This document shows, piece by piece, positions 26,547 to 35,306 of a stretch of 64,000 nt of DNA; within the stretch, counting starts at the first letter, position 1; each line of letters starts with the position of its first letter. The position numbers were made by a program, and so were the translations under genes. The stretch is from contig NZ_BBJP01000022.1 of NCBI RefSeq assembly GCF_000739595.1, positions 49,648-113,647 on the forward strand, given 5' to 3'. The DNA comes from Halorubrum halophilum (GTDB taxonomy: Archaea; Halobacteriota; Halobacteria; Halobacteriales; Haloferacaceae). The notes under the pieces are model-generated. The model ran no database searches. It was given only the letters and a program-made list of their open reading frames with translations, and was not told the DNA's origin.

Positions 26547-28388
26547 CTATCTCTCGCTGTCGTTCGTATCGTCGCTGGGGTTGTCAGCGCCGCCCTCGTC
26601 GTCATTTTCGTCTCTCTCGTTACCGCCCATGTCCGAGGGGTTACGGTCCACCGCGTACTCGCCGGTGTCGATCCGTTCTGCCGGCTCGGAGTAGTCGCGA
26701 TCGCTTCCCGAGAAATCGGGGCGGATAACGCCGTCGTCCGGGACCTCCGTCCGGCCGTCGTCGCTCTCGCCGCGGTCGTCGGGAGAGTTCCCGTCGTCGA
26801 CACCGGAGGTCGACGCGTCGCCGTCATTGGTCGAGTCGCCGTCTTTACCGGACACATCTGCGCCGCCCTCGAACCACTCGAACCGGTCCCGTCGCTCGCG
26901 GTGCTCCACGACGGCGACCCGGAGTCGCTCCCGGAGAGTCTCGCGAAGGTCGACCGCCTCCTCGGTCGCGAAGTCGACGGCCGCGGCGTCGTTTCCGGCG
27001 ATAGAGCTGCTGCCGGCGGTGTCGGCGACGATCGTCGCCACGTCCCAGCGGCGCTGGAAGACGGTCCGCGTGTCGATGACGTTCTGGATCCGGTAGTACG
27101 GAACGACGGTCACCGTCCGGCTCCAGAACCCGTTTCGGGTGAGGAGGTGGTCCTCGCCGAGCCAGTAACCGCGGTGTTTCCACTTCAGGTGCGCGGCCGG
27201 CGGCACCGCGAGTAGGAGCGCGGCCGGGGCGTACCACGGGGCGCCGGCGCCGAGGTACCAGTCGATCCCGAACGCGACCGCGACGAGCAGGCCGACGATG
27301 ATGGTGTAGCGGAACGCGTACCGCCACCGGATCCGCTTGGGCGGCCGGTTGAATCGCGGGTCACCGAACGACTCGACCTCGCGCGCCAGCCGGTACACCC
27401 GGTCGGTCGTCGCGATCGGGACGGCCGCCTGACTCTCCTGTTCGCTGCCCTGTCCGGGGGCGTAGCCCGCGGTCTCGATCGAGAGGCTCGCGTAGCCGAG
27501 CGCGCGCTTCGCCGGATTGTCGGCGATCCGGAGCGACTGCACCTTCTCCGTGGGGATCGAACCGCTGTACCGGCGGAACAGCCCGCGCTCGTACCGGAGT
27601 TCGTCGCCGGCGCGGGAGAGCCGGAACCCGTAGTAGTTCGAGAAGGCCACCCCCGCGCCGAGGATCCACGACACGAGGAACAGCCCGCCGACGCCGACGA
27701 TCGCGGTCGCGGTGAGCGCGACCGCCGACGCGTCCGGGATGAAACCGGAGAGCACCGGAACCGACCCGGAGCTTAAGAAGATCAACAGCCCGATGAGCCG
27801 ACCGTCGAACGACAGCGCTCCCACCAAGGCGAGCTCGCCCGGCGAGATCGCGAACAGTTCCTCCTCGTCCGGGCCGACCGCGTCCGCCCCGGAACCCGTC
27901 CCGACATCCACCTCGCTTCCGGCTCTGTCCGCGCCTTCACCGTGCGCCTCCGTGCGAGATCCGGTCGACTTGCGGCGTTGAACCTCTCGTTGGAGTCGCG
28001 TCGCCTCGCCGGGCGTGACGAAGCGGATCGACCCCTCGGTGCTGGAGCCGCCGGCGGTCTCCAAGTCCACCGCGGCGACCCCGATCGCGCGCTGGATCAC
28101 GCTCCGACTCACGTCGACGTTCTGGATCCGGCGATAGGGAATCTCCCGCTCGCGCCGCGAGATCACGCCGGAGGAGATGTCGAGGGTGTCGTCGGTCAGC
28201 TCGTAGTCGAACCGCCGGTAGTACGCCACCTCGTACCCGATCGCGGCGAGGACGACCGCGCCGGCGACGCCGATCGCGACCGCGAACCCCCAGCCGGGGT
28301 TGTTGTTCACGACGAAAAAGAGGATCACGACGATCCCGGACACCTTCTGGAGCGCGCGGTACGGGACCGACTGGGGCGCGAGCTTCAC
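26547..28388 (-). CDS. Membrane protein with three bPH2 (DUF304/YdbT-like) domains
   Basis: 613 residues, GTG start at 28388 overlapping the stop of the upstream gene (GTGA), so translation is probably coupled. Three copies of the bacterial PH-like domain each follow a pair of hydrophobic helices. Repeated signatures are IPYRRIQNVDVSRSVIQRA, IPTEKVQSLRIADNPAKRA and VPYYRIQNVIDTRTVFQRR. The C-terminal ~120 residues are acidic and disordered. Architecture matches YdbT of Bacillus, whose YdbS-YdbT pair has been linked to resistance against membrane-active peptides. Archaeal function is unknown. Confidence 0.85.
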   Translation of the reverse strand: MKLAPQSVPYRALQKVSGIVVILFFVVNNNPGWGFAVAIGVAGAVVLAAIGYEVAYYRRFDYELTDDTLDISSGVISRREREIPYRRIQNVDVSRSVIQRAIGVAAVDLETAGGSSTEGSIRFVTPGEATRLQREVQRRKSTGSRTEAHGEGADRAGSEVDVGTGSGADAVGPDEEELFAISPGELALVGALSFDGRLIGLLIFLSSGSVPVLSGFIPDASAVALTATAIVGVGGLFLVSWILGAGVAFSNYYGFRLSRAGDELRYERGLFRRYSGSIPTEKVQSLRIADNPAKRALGYASLSIETAGYAPGQGSEQESQAAVPIATTDRVYRLAREVESFGDPRFNRPPKRIRWRYAFRYTIIVGLLVAVAFGIDWYLGAGAPWYAPAALLLAVPPAAHLKWKHRGYWLGEDHLLTRNGFWSRTVTVVPYYRIQNVIDTRTVFQRRWDVATIVADTAGSSSIAGNDAAAVDFATEEAVDLRETLRERLRVAVVEHRERRDRFEWFEGGADVSGKDGDSTNDGDASTSGVDDGNSPDDRGESDDGRTEVPDDGVIRPDFSGSDRDYSEPAERIDTGEYAVDRNPSDMGGNERDENDDEGGADNPSDDTNDSER

Positions 28389-28849
28389 ACCGCGTCCTCC
28401 CCGTCCGCGCGGATGGCCAGTCGTTTCAGCTCCTCGCGGAGGTCGCTCGCGCCGTCGGCGGTGAGGCCGGGAATGCGAACGTCCGCGCCGCGAGAGCCGG
28501 CCGTGTACACCACGCAGGAGGCGAGCCCGACCCCGCGCTCGACGGGACCGCGCCGGGAGTCGACGTGCTGGATCCGCACCAGTGGTACCGTCGTTCGGAC
28601 CTCCGTGACCACGCCGCGGTCGAGGTACAGCGCGTCCTCTCGGATCTCGTAGCTCCAGCGCCGGTACCGGAGGAGCGCGTGCCCCACGCCGAGCGTGAGG
28701 AAGATCGCGCCGGCGGCGATCGGCGCCCACTCCGGAAGCCGATCGAAGTAGACCGCGCCGGCGAACGGCGCCGTCAACACCGCGGCGATGAGAACCGCAC
28801 GGAGGACCCACACGACCTGAACCCGGGGATGAAGCGTCTGCGTCGTCAT
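28385..28849 (-). CDS. bPH2-domain membrane protein (YdbS-like)
   Basis: 154 residues, MTTQTLHPRVQVVWVLRAVL. Two membrane helices (about 12-58) precede a single bPH2 domain with YEIREDALYLDRGVVTEVRT and VPLVRIQHVDSRRGPVER. The final four nucleotides overlap the next gene. The two proteins together reproduce the YdbS/YdbT pair, one domain plus three. Probably acts as a membrane complex with its partner. Confidence 0.85.
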   Translation of the reverse strand: MTTQTLHPRVQVVWVLRAVLIAAVLTAPFAGAVYFDRLPEWAPIAAGAIFLTLGVGHALLRYRRWSYEIREDALYLDRGVVTEVRTTVPLVRIQHVDSRRGPVERGVGLASCVVYTAGSRGADVRIPGLTADGASDLREELKRLAIRADGEDAV

Positions 28850-29066
28850 CGACGCACCCCCGGCGCGCGTCCGAGTGTCATGCGCCGTCGTTGTCGGCCC
28901 CGACGTATAAGTCCGGGCGGAAACGCCGGGGTCGGCCGCCGTCGATCCGTCGTCGACGATGCGCCGACATCTCGCCGCCGGTTCGCCGGTTCAGCATGGG
29001 TGATATTCTCTGTCACTGGCGATAATTGCCGAAACCGATATCACTCGGGCCCGAGTCGAGCCCACC

Positions 29067-30374
29067 ATGGCCGACGATCCGTTCGAGAATATGCTCGCAC
29101 AGATGGACCGCGCTGAGGAGTACGCCGACGTGGATCACGGCATCTTCGAGCGGCTCAAACACCCGGAGCGAACGCTCAAGGTGACGCTCCCGGTCGAGCT
29201 GGACTCCGGCGAGGTCGAGGTGTTCGAGGGGTACCGCTGTCAGTTCGACAGCGCCCGCGGTCCGTTTAAGGGGGGCGTTCGGTTCCACCCGTCTGTCACC
29301 CAGCGTGAGGTCGAGGCGCTCGCCGGGTGGATGACGTGGAAGACCGCGCTGGTCGACCTCCCGTACGGCGGCGCGAAGGGCGGCGTCATCTGCGAGCCGA
29401 AGGACCTGACCAAGGACGACTTGGAGAGCCTCACCCGGCGGTACACCGAGGGGATCCGCCGGATGATCGGCCCCGAGACCGACGTGCCCGCGCCGGACAT
29501 GAACACGAACCCGCAGACGATGGCGTGGATGATGGACACCTACTCGATGTACGAGGGCCACTCCGTCCCGCAGGTCGTCACCGGGAAGCCGCTGGAGATC
29601 GGCGGGACGCCGGGGCGCGTCGCCGCGACCGGCCGCGGCGTCTCCATCGTCACCGAGCGCCTGTTCGAGTACCTCGACCGCGATCTGTCGGACGCCAGCG
29701 TCGCGATTCAGGGGTTCGGCAACGTCGGGTCGCACGCGGCCCGGCTCCTCGACGAGGCGGGCGCGCGGATCGTCGCCGCCTCCGATGTGACCGGCGCCGC
29801 CTACGACCTCGACGGGCTCGACGTGGCGGCGCTGGCCGCCCACGTCGACGCCGGCGGCCTGATGGAGGAGTACGTGGCCGGGGAGCCCCGGGCCACGCTC
29901 GAGGACCGGCGCACCAGCGGGAGGAACCAGTGGGACGACCCCGAACAGATCACGAACGAGGAGCTGTTGACGCTCGACGTCGACGTGTTGATCCCGGCCG
30001 CGGTCGAGGGCGTGATCACCGCTGAGAACGTTCACGACTTGCGGACCTCCGCGATTGTCGAGGCGGCCAACGGGCCGACGACGGTCGCCGCCGACGAGGT
30101 GCTCACGGAACGGGACATTCAGGTCGTCCCCGACATCCTCGCGAACGCCGGCGGGGTCATCGTCTCGTACCTCGAGTGGGTCCAGAACGCCCAAGAGTTC
30201 TCGTGGCCGCTGGAGACGGTCAACGCCGAGCTGGAGCGCCGCATCGGCACGGCGTTCGACCAGACGATCGACCAGTACGACCAGAAGGAGCTGCCGGACC
30301 TCCGGACCGCGGCGTACACGCTCGCGCTCGAACGCACCGCGAGCGCCCACGAGTACCGCGGGCTGTTCCCGTAG
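29067..30374 (+). CDS. gdh: Glutamate dehydrogenase
   Basis: 435 residues. Reversible oxidative deamination of glutamate to 2-oxoglutarate. N-terminal substrate domain with FDSARGPFKGGVRFHP and the catalytic-lysine stretch LPYGGAKGGVICEP; PAPDMNTNPQTMAWMMD follows. The nucleotide-binding Rossmann segment AIQGFGNVGSHAARL is near 215-230, and VVPDILANAGGVIVSYLEW near 350. Haloarchaea carry several GDH paralogues with different NAD/NADP preference, which cannot be decided from sequence by eye. Followed by repeat copy B. Confidence 0.95.
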   Translation: MADDPFENMLAQMDRAEEYADVDHGIFERLKHPERTLKVTLPVELDSGEVEVFEGYRCQFDSARGPFKGGVRFHPSVTQREVEALAGWMTWKTALVDLPYGGAKGGVICEPKDLTKDDLESLTRRYTEGIRRMIGPETDVPAPDMNTNPQTMAWMMDTYSMYEGHSVPQVVTGKPLEIGGTPGRVAATGRGVSIVTERLFEYLDRDLSDASVAIQGFGNVGSHAARLLDEAGARIVAASDVTGAAYDLDGLDVAALAAHVDAGGLMEEYVAGEPRATLEDRRTSGRNQWDDPEQITNEELLTLDVDVLIPAAVEGVITAENVHDLRTSAIVEAANGPTTVAADEVLTERDIQVVPDILANAGGVIVSYLEWVQNAQEFSWPLETVNAELERRIGTAFDQTIDQYDQKELPDLRTAAYTLALERTASAHEYRGLFP

Positions 30375-30420
30375 ACGGCGATCGATAGCGGGCGTACGCG
30401 TATCGAGTTGGCTGAGTGGT

Positions 30421-30850
30421 TGTTTATAGGTGAATGAGTGGTGTTGCTGCCGGCTATTTATAAGCCTCTGACCGCATGATAAAGACCTCCAAAGCCCCAG
30501 CCGCTCGCTCATACGTGATCGACGACTCCGCGGAGAATGCCTCCAAAGCCCCAGCCGCGACGACTCGGAGGCCTTGCTGCGCGCCTCGCTCGCGTTGCTC
30601 GCTGCGGTGCTTACTGCGGCCGCCTTCGTCCTCGCGGCTGCCCCTTTGAGTCCCGCCCGACCACACAGCACCTCACGCCTCCCCAACCTCGCCGCGGCCG
30701 CCGATGGCGGCCGCGGGCTCCCTCGCACCGTCGTCGCCGGCGGCTTCGCCGCCGGCTGCCAGAGGGACCTTCGGTCCCTCGCGGTTCGCGGCCCTACGGG
30801 CCGCTCACCGGGGCGCGCCACCGCATTGTTCCTTATAAGCGATCGTCGGT
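30421..30850 (+). repeat. Mosaic hairpin repeat, copy B
   Basis: Fills the convergent gap after gdh. Left end TTTATAGGTGAATGAGTGGTG; right end CCTTATAAGCGATCGTCGG. The block CCTCCAAAGCCCCAGCCGC occurs twice (30486-30504 and 30540-30558), unlike in the other copies. The conserved CACCTCACGCCTCCCC is followed by four perfect hairpins: 30692-30716 (11-bp arms, loop GAT), 30736-30756 (9 bp, loop TTC), 30762-30780 (8 bp, loop TTC) and 30788-30804 (7 bp, loop TAC). None matches the TCAGTCGCC hairpin of copies A and C. No protein gene is supported. Confidence 0.87.
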
Positions 30851-30867
30851 GCTGTTCAATTGCGACT

Positions 30868-31581
30868 TCACGAGACCGATCGGATCCGGTCCGCGCCCAC
30901 CTCGATCGGCTCCGCGTAGTGAACGATCGGCTCACCGTCGGGTCGGTCGAAGCCGTTTGCCTCGAACAGCGTGTTCGCCCGAATGTCGACGGTCGCCTCC
31001 CGGAGCGTCCACGGCTTATGGTCGATCTCGCCGCGGTACAACCGGTTCCCCTGGGCGTAGAACCGGTAGTTCTCGACGAGGAAGGCGTCGAGCGACCCCG
31101 GCTCGGCGACAAACGCCTCGCCCGTCGGCTCGTAGGTCGCGTCGAACCGCACGTGGGGAACGCCGGGATGAGTCCGGCGGCTGGTGAACCGGACGGGGCC
31201 GCCCGCGGTCTCCGAGCGGTCGGCGCTCCTCGGGCGAGAGACGTTCATCTCCGCGCGGTAGTACGGCAGCGCGAACAGCCGTCGCGCGAGCGCGACGCCG
31301 ATCGGGTCGTCGGCGTCGAGGTTGTAGAAGTAGACGCCCGGTCCGTCGGCCCCCTCGACGTAGGTTCGGAGGTTGAGTTCCGGGAACGAGAGCCCGAGGG
31401 GCGCGCCGCGCGGGCGGATGTCGTCCATCACGAAGGCGACGACGCTCAGGTAGGCGTCGCCCTCGTGAGTGCCGACCGAGAGTCGGTCCGGGAGCGTCTC
31501 GGAAACGACGGCGGGATCGACCGGCCAGTGACAGAACAACGCGTCGCGCCACGTCATCTCCAACAAGCGCCGCTTGAGCAT
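30868..31581 (-). CDS. DUF2071 (YqjF-like) protein
   Basis: 237 residues starting MLKRRLLEMTWRDALFCHWP. Hallmarks of the YqjF/DUF2071 family include LFCHWPVDPAVVSETLPDRL, PELNLRTYVEG and GVYFYNLDADD. The fold is related to acetoacetate decarboxylase, but an enzymatic role is not established. The gene ends 18 nt from the edge of repeat copy B. A soluble cytoplasmic protein is expected since no signal or membrane segment is present. Confidence 0.85.
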   Translation of the reverse strand: MLKRRLLEMTWRDALFCHWPVDPAVVSETLPDRLSVGTHEGDAYLSVVAFVMDDIRPRGAPLGLSFPELNLRTYVEGADGPGVYFYNLDADDPIGVALARRLFALPYYRAEMNVSRPRSADRSETAGGPVRFTSRRTHPGVPHVRFDATYEPTGEAFVAEPGSLDAFLVENYRFYAQGNRLYRGEIDHKPWTLREATVDIRANTLFEANGFDRPDGEPIVHYAEPIEVGADRIRSVS

Positions 31582-31650
31582 ACGAACGGGAGGGGCGCCG
31601 GCGGGTTAACCCGCACGCCGAGGCGGGGACAGACAGAGCGAGACGAACGG

Positions 31651-32586
31651 TTAGGCGTCGTCGCCGTCGTCCTCGCCGCCCGCGTCCGCGGCGTCCTTCC
31701 ACTCGCCGACGCCGGACGGGTCGAGGTGGACGTGCACGTCGCCCACGTCCTCGAGGTTCCGGAGCCCTGTGACCAGCTCCGTCTCGATGTCGTGGGCCTC
31801 CCGGAGCGTCAGCTCGCCGTCGACTTCGACGTGGACCTCGACCTCGAGGTCGGTGCCGTCGTAGAACACCCTCAGGTCATGAACGCCCTCGACGGCGGGA
31901 TTCTCTCGGAGCGCGACGGTGACGCGCTCGCGATCGGCGGCGGGCGGCGCCGCGCCCACGAGGTACGTGACGTTCTCGCGGCCGATCTCGATCCCCTGAT
32001 AGACGACGAGGACGCTGACCAGCGCCCCCGCGATCGGGTCGAGGATCGGGAACCCGAGGAAGACGCCGAGGACACCCACCAGCGCGGCGATCGTCGTGTA
32101 GATATCGTTGAGGCAGTCGGCCGCCAGCGCGGTTAGTGCGGTCGACCCCAACGTCGCGTTCACGCGATCGGTGTACCAGTAGAGGAGGTACATGTCGGCC
32201 ATCGCGAACAGCAGCGCGGCGACGAGGACGGGACTTGCGGCGACCTCGACCGGGCCGACGAGCCCTAGCGCCGACTCCCGGAGGAGCAGCAACCCGAGCA
32301 ACACGATCGTCGCGCCCACGAAGAGCGCAGTGAGGGGCTCGATCCGCTGGTGGCCGTGCGGGTGCGTCTCGTCGGCGTCGTCGTACCGCGACCCGCCCCA
32401 AACCAACACGACCGCGCTGGCGATGAGGTCGGCGACGGAGTGGGCCGCGTCCGCGAGCAGCGCGATACTGCCGAACGCCACTCCTGCCGCCCCCTCGACG
32501 GCGATCTTCAGCGCGTTGCCGGCGACGTTCACCCCGGCGGCCCGCTGGAACCGCGCCTTCTCGTCGCTTCCCCAGGGGCCCCACAT
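31651..32586 (-). CDS. Cation diffusion facilitator (CDF) metal exporter
   Basis: 311 residues from ATG 32586 (MWGPWGSDEKARFQRAAGVN). Six membrane helices; TM2 carries LADAAHSVADL (HxxxD) and TM5 LAADCLNDIY (DxxxD). A DETHPHGHQRIEPL loop follows TM2, and a C-terminal cytosolic ferredoxin-like domain has VHDLRVFYDGTDLEVEVHVE and DVHVHLDP. CDFs exchange divalent metals for protons. A DxxxD site in TM5 is more typical of Mn/Fe/Co than of strictly Zn exporters, so specificity is left open. The far longer upstream frame is an antisense shadow. Confidence 0.9.
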   Translation of the reverse strand: MWGPWGSDEKARFQRAAGVNVAGNALKIAVEGAAGVAFGSIALLADAAHSVADLIASAVVLVWGGSRYDDADETHPHGHQRIEPLTALFVGATIVLLGLLLLRESALGLVGPVEVAASPVLVAALLFAMADMYLLYWYTDRVNATLGSTALTALAADCLNDIYTTIAALVGVLGVFLGFPILDPIAGALVSVLVVYQGIEIGRENVTYLVGAAPPAADRERVTVALRENPAVEGVHDLRVFYDGTDLEVEVHVEVDGELTLREAHDIETELVTGLRNLEDVGDVHVHLDPSGVGEWKDAADAGGEDDGDDA

Positions 32587-32724
32587 ACGTGTCGGTGGTT
32601 CCCGCCCGAACTTAAGAACCTCGTCGTCCGGGGCCACCGCAAGCCGGACCCGCGCCGTCCCGAGGGGTATCAGAACTGATTGCCGGCGGTCGACTGTTAA
32701 ATACTTCGGCGACGAACGTTCCGT

Positions 32725-34158
32725 ATGGAGTGCAGTGAGCGCGGCCAGAGCGAGGTGATCGGGGTCGTGCTCCTGTTGGGGATCACGATCGCCGCCGTGA
32801 CGGTGACGGTGGCGACCGGGAGCGCGGCGCTCGGGCTGGTCACCGACGAGGCCCGGTCGGCGAGCGTGGAGAACGGGATGTCGCAGCTCAGCTCGCAGTC
32901 GAGCCTCGTCGCGCTCGGCGAGACGGACGCGCGTCGGTTCGACCTCGGCTCCGTCGACGGCGGACAGCTCCGCCTCGACAAGGAGGCGGGGCGCGTCGAG
33001 GTGCGTATCGAGCAGGGAGATAGCGATACGCCCATTTATAACGGATCCCTCGGGACCTTGGAGTACGTCGGCGAGGACCGAACCGTCGCGCTCCAAGGCG
33101 GCGGCGTCTGGGCGAGCCAGAACGGCCACGGCCGGATGATCTCGCCGCCGGAGTATCACTACCGCAAGAGCACGCTCACGTTTCCCGTCGTCGGGTTGAC
33201 CGGCAACGAGTCGACCCCGTCGAGCGGGACCGGCGTGGTCCGACAGACGCCGGATGACCCCGACGCCGTCGACGCTCCCGAGAACCCGCTGCAAAACGGG
33301 ACGGTCGTCGTCGAAGTACAAAGCGAGTACTACGAGGGGTGGTACGACTTCTTCAGTCAGCGCTCCGACGGCGACGTGACGAAGGACGACGCGAACCGGA
33401 CGACGACGGCACGGCTGGTGGTGCCGGACGAGGTGAGCTTCGACAAGGCGCTGGCCGTCAGCGACCCGGACGGCTACTCCCACTCCGGAAAACCGGACAA
33501 CGAACTGAACGAGGGCGACTACGTCGAGGGGATGAGCTTCCCGTCTCCGAGATCGCTGATCGCCAATCAGATTGCCGCGGCCGCCGCCGACAACGATAAC
33601 ACCACGGAGTCCTGCGTGACCGCGAGCGGGTTCGACGGGTGCGGGACGGTCGAATCCGGGGTGTATTACTTCGGCGGCGACGCCGAGGTCACGGGCGATC
33701 TCAGGTTCGACACCAGCGACGGCGACATCGTCGTCGCAGTCGACGGCGACTTCGACATCGGGGACAACGACGTGACCGTCGAAGACGGCACCAACAACGT
33801 CACCTACTACGTCAACGGCTCGCTCGATCTGCAGGGGAGCCCGACCGTCAGCGTCGATAACACCAGCCGAAACCAGTTCTACGTCAACGAGGGATTCCTC
33901 GACGGGAGCGCGGGCGACGGGGGCCCCACGATTGAAGCGATCGTCTACGCCCCGAACGCGGACGTGGTAACCAAGGGGAACCCGACGCTGAGGGGGGCGT
34001 TCGTTATGAAGTCGCTCTCGACCGGTGGGAACGCGAAGGTCGAATACGACGATTCCCTCGGGGAGCAAAAGATTCGGGTCACCGGGGGAGCGGGAGAAAA
34101 TCCCATCACCTACCTCCACGTGAGCGAGAACGAGGTCGAGATCGAGTTCGACCGGTAA
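32725..34158 (+). CDS. Pilin-like secreted protein (DUF7289-like)
   Basis: 477 residues. The N-terminus MECSERGQSEVIGVVLLLGI is a class III (type IV pilin-like) signal, with cleavage expected after the Gly before QSEVIG, followed by one hydrophobic helix. The rest is a large beta-rich ectodomain with many NxS/T sites and repeated strand motifs (DIVVAVDGDFDIGDNDVTVE, AIVYAPNADVVTKGNPTLRG) that resemble a beta-solenoid. It fits haloarchaeal DUF7289-type surface proteins; adhesion or cell-surface structure is plausible. A TTAAATAC box (32697-32704) lies ~25 nt before the ATG. Confidence 0.75.
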   Translation: MECSERGQSEVIGVVLLLGITIAAVTVTVATGSAALGLVTDEARSASVENGMSQLSSQSSLVALGETDARRFDLGSVDGGQLRLDKEAGRVEVRIEQGDSDTPIYNGSLGTLEYVGEDRTVALQGGGVWASQNGHGRMISPPEYHYRKSTLTFPVVGLTGNESTPSSGTGVVRQTPDDPDAVDAPENPLQNGTVVVEVQSEYYEGWYDFFSQRSDGDVTKDDANRTTTARLVVPDEVSFDKALAVSDPDGYSHSGKPDNELNEGDYVEGMSFPSPRSLIANQIAAAAADNDNTTESCVTASGFDGCGTVESGVYYFGGDAEVTGDLRFDTSDGDIVVAVDGDFDIGDNDVTVEDGTNNVTYYVNGSLDLQGSPTVSVDNTSRNQFYVNEGFLDGSAGDGGPTIEAIVYAPNADVVTKGNPTLRGAFVMKSLSTGGNAKVEYDDSLGEQKIRVTGGAGENPITYLHVSENEVEIEFDR

Positions 34159-34345
34159 CTCCGTTTGAGGGCAGCGGTCGGCTTTGACCGCCGGGATCGG
34201 ATTCGATCGTTCGCCCGCGATATCGAGCCGGAAGCGACGACCGATCCGAACGATCGACGGTCAACAGCCCCGTCGTAACGACTAAGAACGAAACGCTCCT
34301 CGGTTACGGTAATGAAATACGAGCTTTTCGACCGAGGTGGTCCCC

Positions 34346-35038
34346 GTGGGCGTCGAGATTAAGGAAACGGAGGTGAGCGACGAGGACTTCGAGGAGATGA
34401 AGGGGTTTGTGAGAGATTACCTCGCAGCCAGCGTCGAGAGCGAGGAGGACGGCGGTCGGATGCGCTGGTACCCGTGGCACTCCGCGGACTACCGGTTCAA
34501 CCACATCCTCAACGTCGTCGATCTGGCGGTCGACATCGCCGAGAGCGAGGGGGCCGACATCGACGTGGTTCGCGTGGCCGCGGTGTTCCACGACGTGGCG
34601 AAGCTGGAGGCGGAGCAGGACGTTCACGCCGAGGCCGGCGCGCGGGTCGCCCGCGAGTACCTGCAGAGCCGCGGCAACTACCCGGAGTCGTTCATCGAGG
34701 AGGTGTGCGGCGCGGTCGTCGACCACTCGTACACCGGCGATCTGACCGACGTGTCCTTAGAGAGCCGATGTCTGATGGAGGCCGACTTACTCGATAAGGT
34801 CGGCGCCAACGGCGCGGTGTTGATGATCCTCCGGATGGGGTACGAGTCGCGCACGCACATGGACTCCGCGAAGATGGTCGATCGGGTGCTCCAGCGCGCC
34901 CGCGACCACACGGATCGCGTCGTCTCCGACACCGCCGAGAGCATCGCGCACCGGCGCATCAAGCGCGTGAAGTGGCTCCGCGAGTGGCTCGAAGAGGAGG
35001 TTGCGCGGATGGACGCCGAGGGCGTCACCGACCGCTGA
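34346..35038 (+). CDS. HD-domain metal-dependent phosphohydrolase
   Basis: 230 residues, GTG start giving MGVEIKETEVSDEDFEEMKG. HD motif: His in YRFNHILNV, VFHDVAKLEAE (the HD pair) and VDHSYTGD plus EADLLDKVGANG. HD proteins hydrolyse nucleotides or phosphodiesters; the substrate is unknown. The start is chosen from the conserved GVEIKE opening; a GTG three codons earlier is possible. GAAATACG at 34314-34321 may be the promoter element, 28 nt upstream. Confidence 0.82.
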   Translation: MGVEIKETEVSDEDFEEMKGFVRDYLAASVESEEDGGRMRWYPWHSADYRFNHILNVVDLAVDIAESEGADIDVVRVAAVFHDVAKLEAEQDVHAEAGARVAREYLQSRGNYPESFIEEVCGAVVDHSYTGDLTDVSLESRCLMEADLLDKVGANGAVLMILRMGYESRTHMDSAKMVDRVLQRARDHTDRVVSDTAESIAHRRIKRVKWLREWLEEEVARMDAEGVTDR

Positions 35039-35156
35039 CGGCGCGGATCCGAGGTTCCCGCCCGGCTGACTGAACGGCCCCGGAGAACGCCGCCCCAGTC
35101 GGCGAGGCGAGCGCCGGCGCCAACACGCTTATTCTCCGGGCGTCCGACGCGAACGT

Positions 35157-35306
35157 ATGAGCCGATTTGACCCCTTCTCGGGGCGGTCCACCGGTCTCGG
35201 TGCCGTCGCGGTCCAGCCCTCCACCGTCGCGGTCCAGCCCTCCGATGTCTCGGCAGATCCCCCCGCCGTCCCGGTCGACGGAGCGGGAGTCGGGGGACAG
35301 AGATGA
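35157..35306 (+). CDS. Short 49-residue ORF overlapping the CARDB-like gene
   Basis: ATG 35157 to TGA 35306, MSRFDPFSGRSTGLGAV onward, ending VDGAGVGGQR. Its stop overlaps the next gene's start as ATGA, and GCTTATT (35128-35134) lies ~26 nt before its ATG, so the operon transcript would begin here. It contains an internal direct duplication (VAVQPST/VAVQPSD). The protein is rich in Val, Pro and Ser and not recognisable. It may be a real leader peptide that couples translation, or the duplicated DNA may be incidental. Confidence 0.4.
   Translation: MSRFDPFSGRSTGLGAVAVQPSTVAVQPSDVSADPPAVPVDGAGVGGQR

Noticed and set aside
30434..30860. Apparent coding frames across repeat copy B
   Set aside because: They translate the hairpin repeat; similar peptides (RLGLWR, SRQQHHS) appear in copies A and C in repeat order, and their codons do not show coding bias.
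34312..34362. ATG ORF of 16 codons overlapping the HD-domain gene
   Set aside because: The ATG lies in GAAATACG, a probable TATA element for the GTG start of the HD gene, so it would not be on the transcript.
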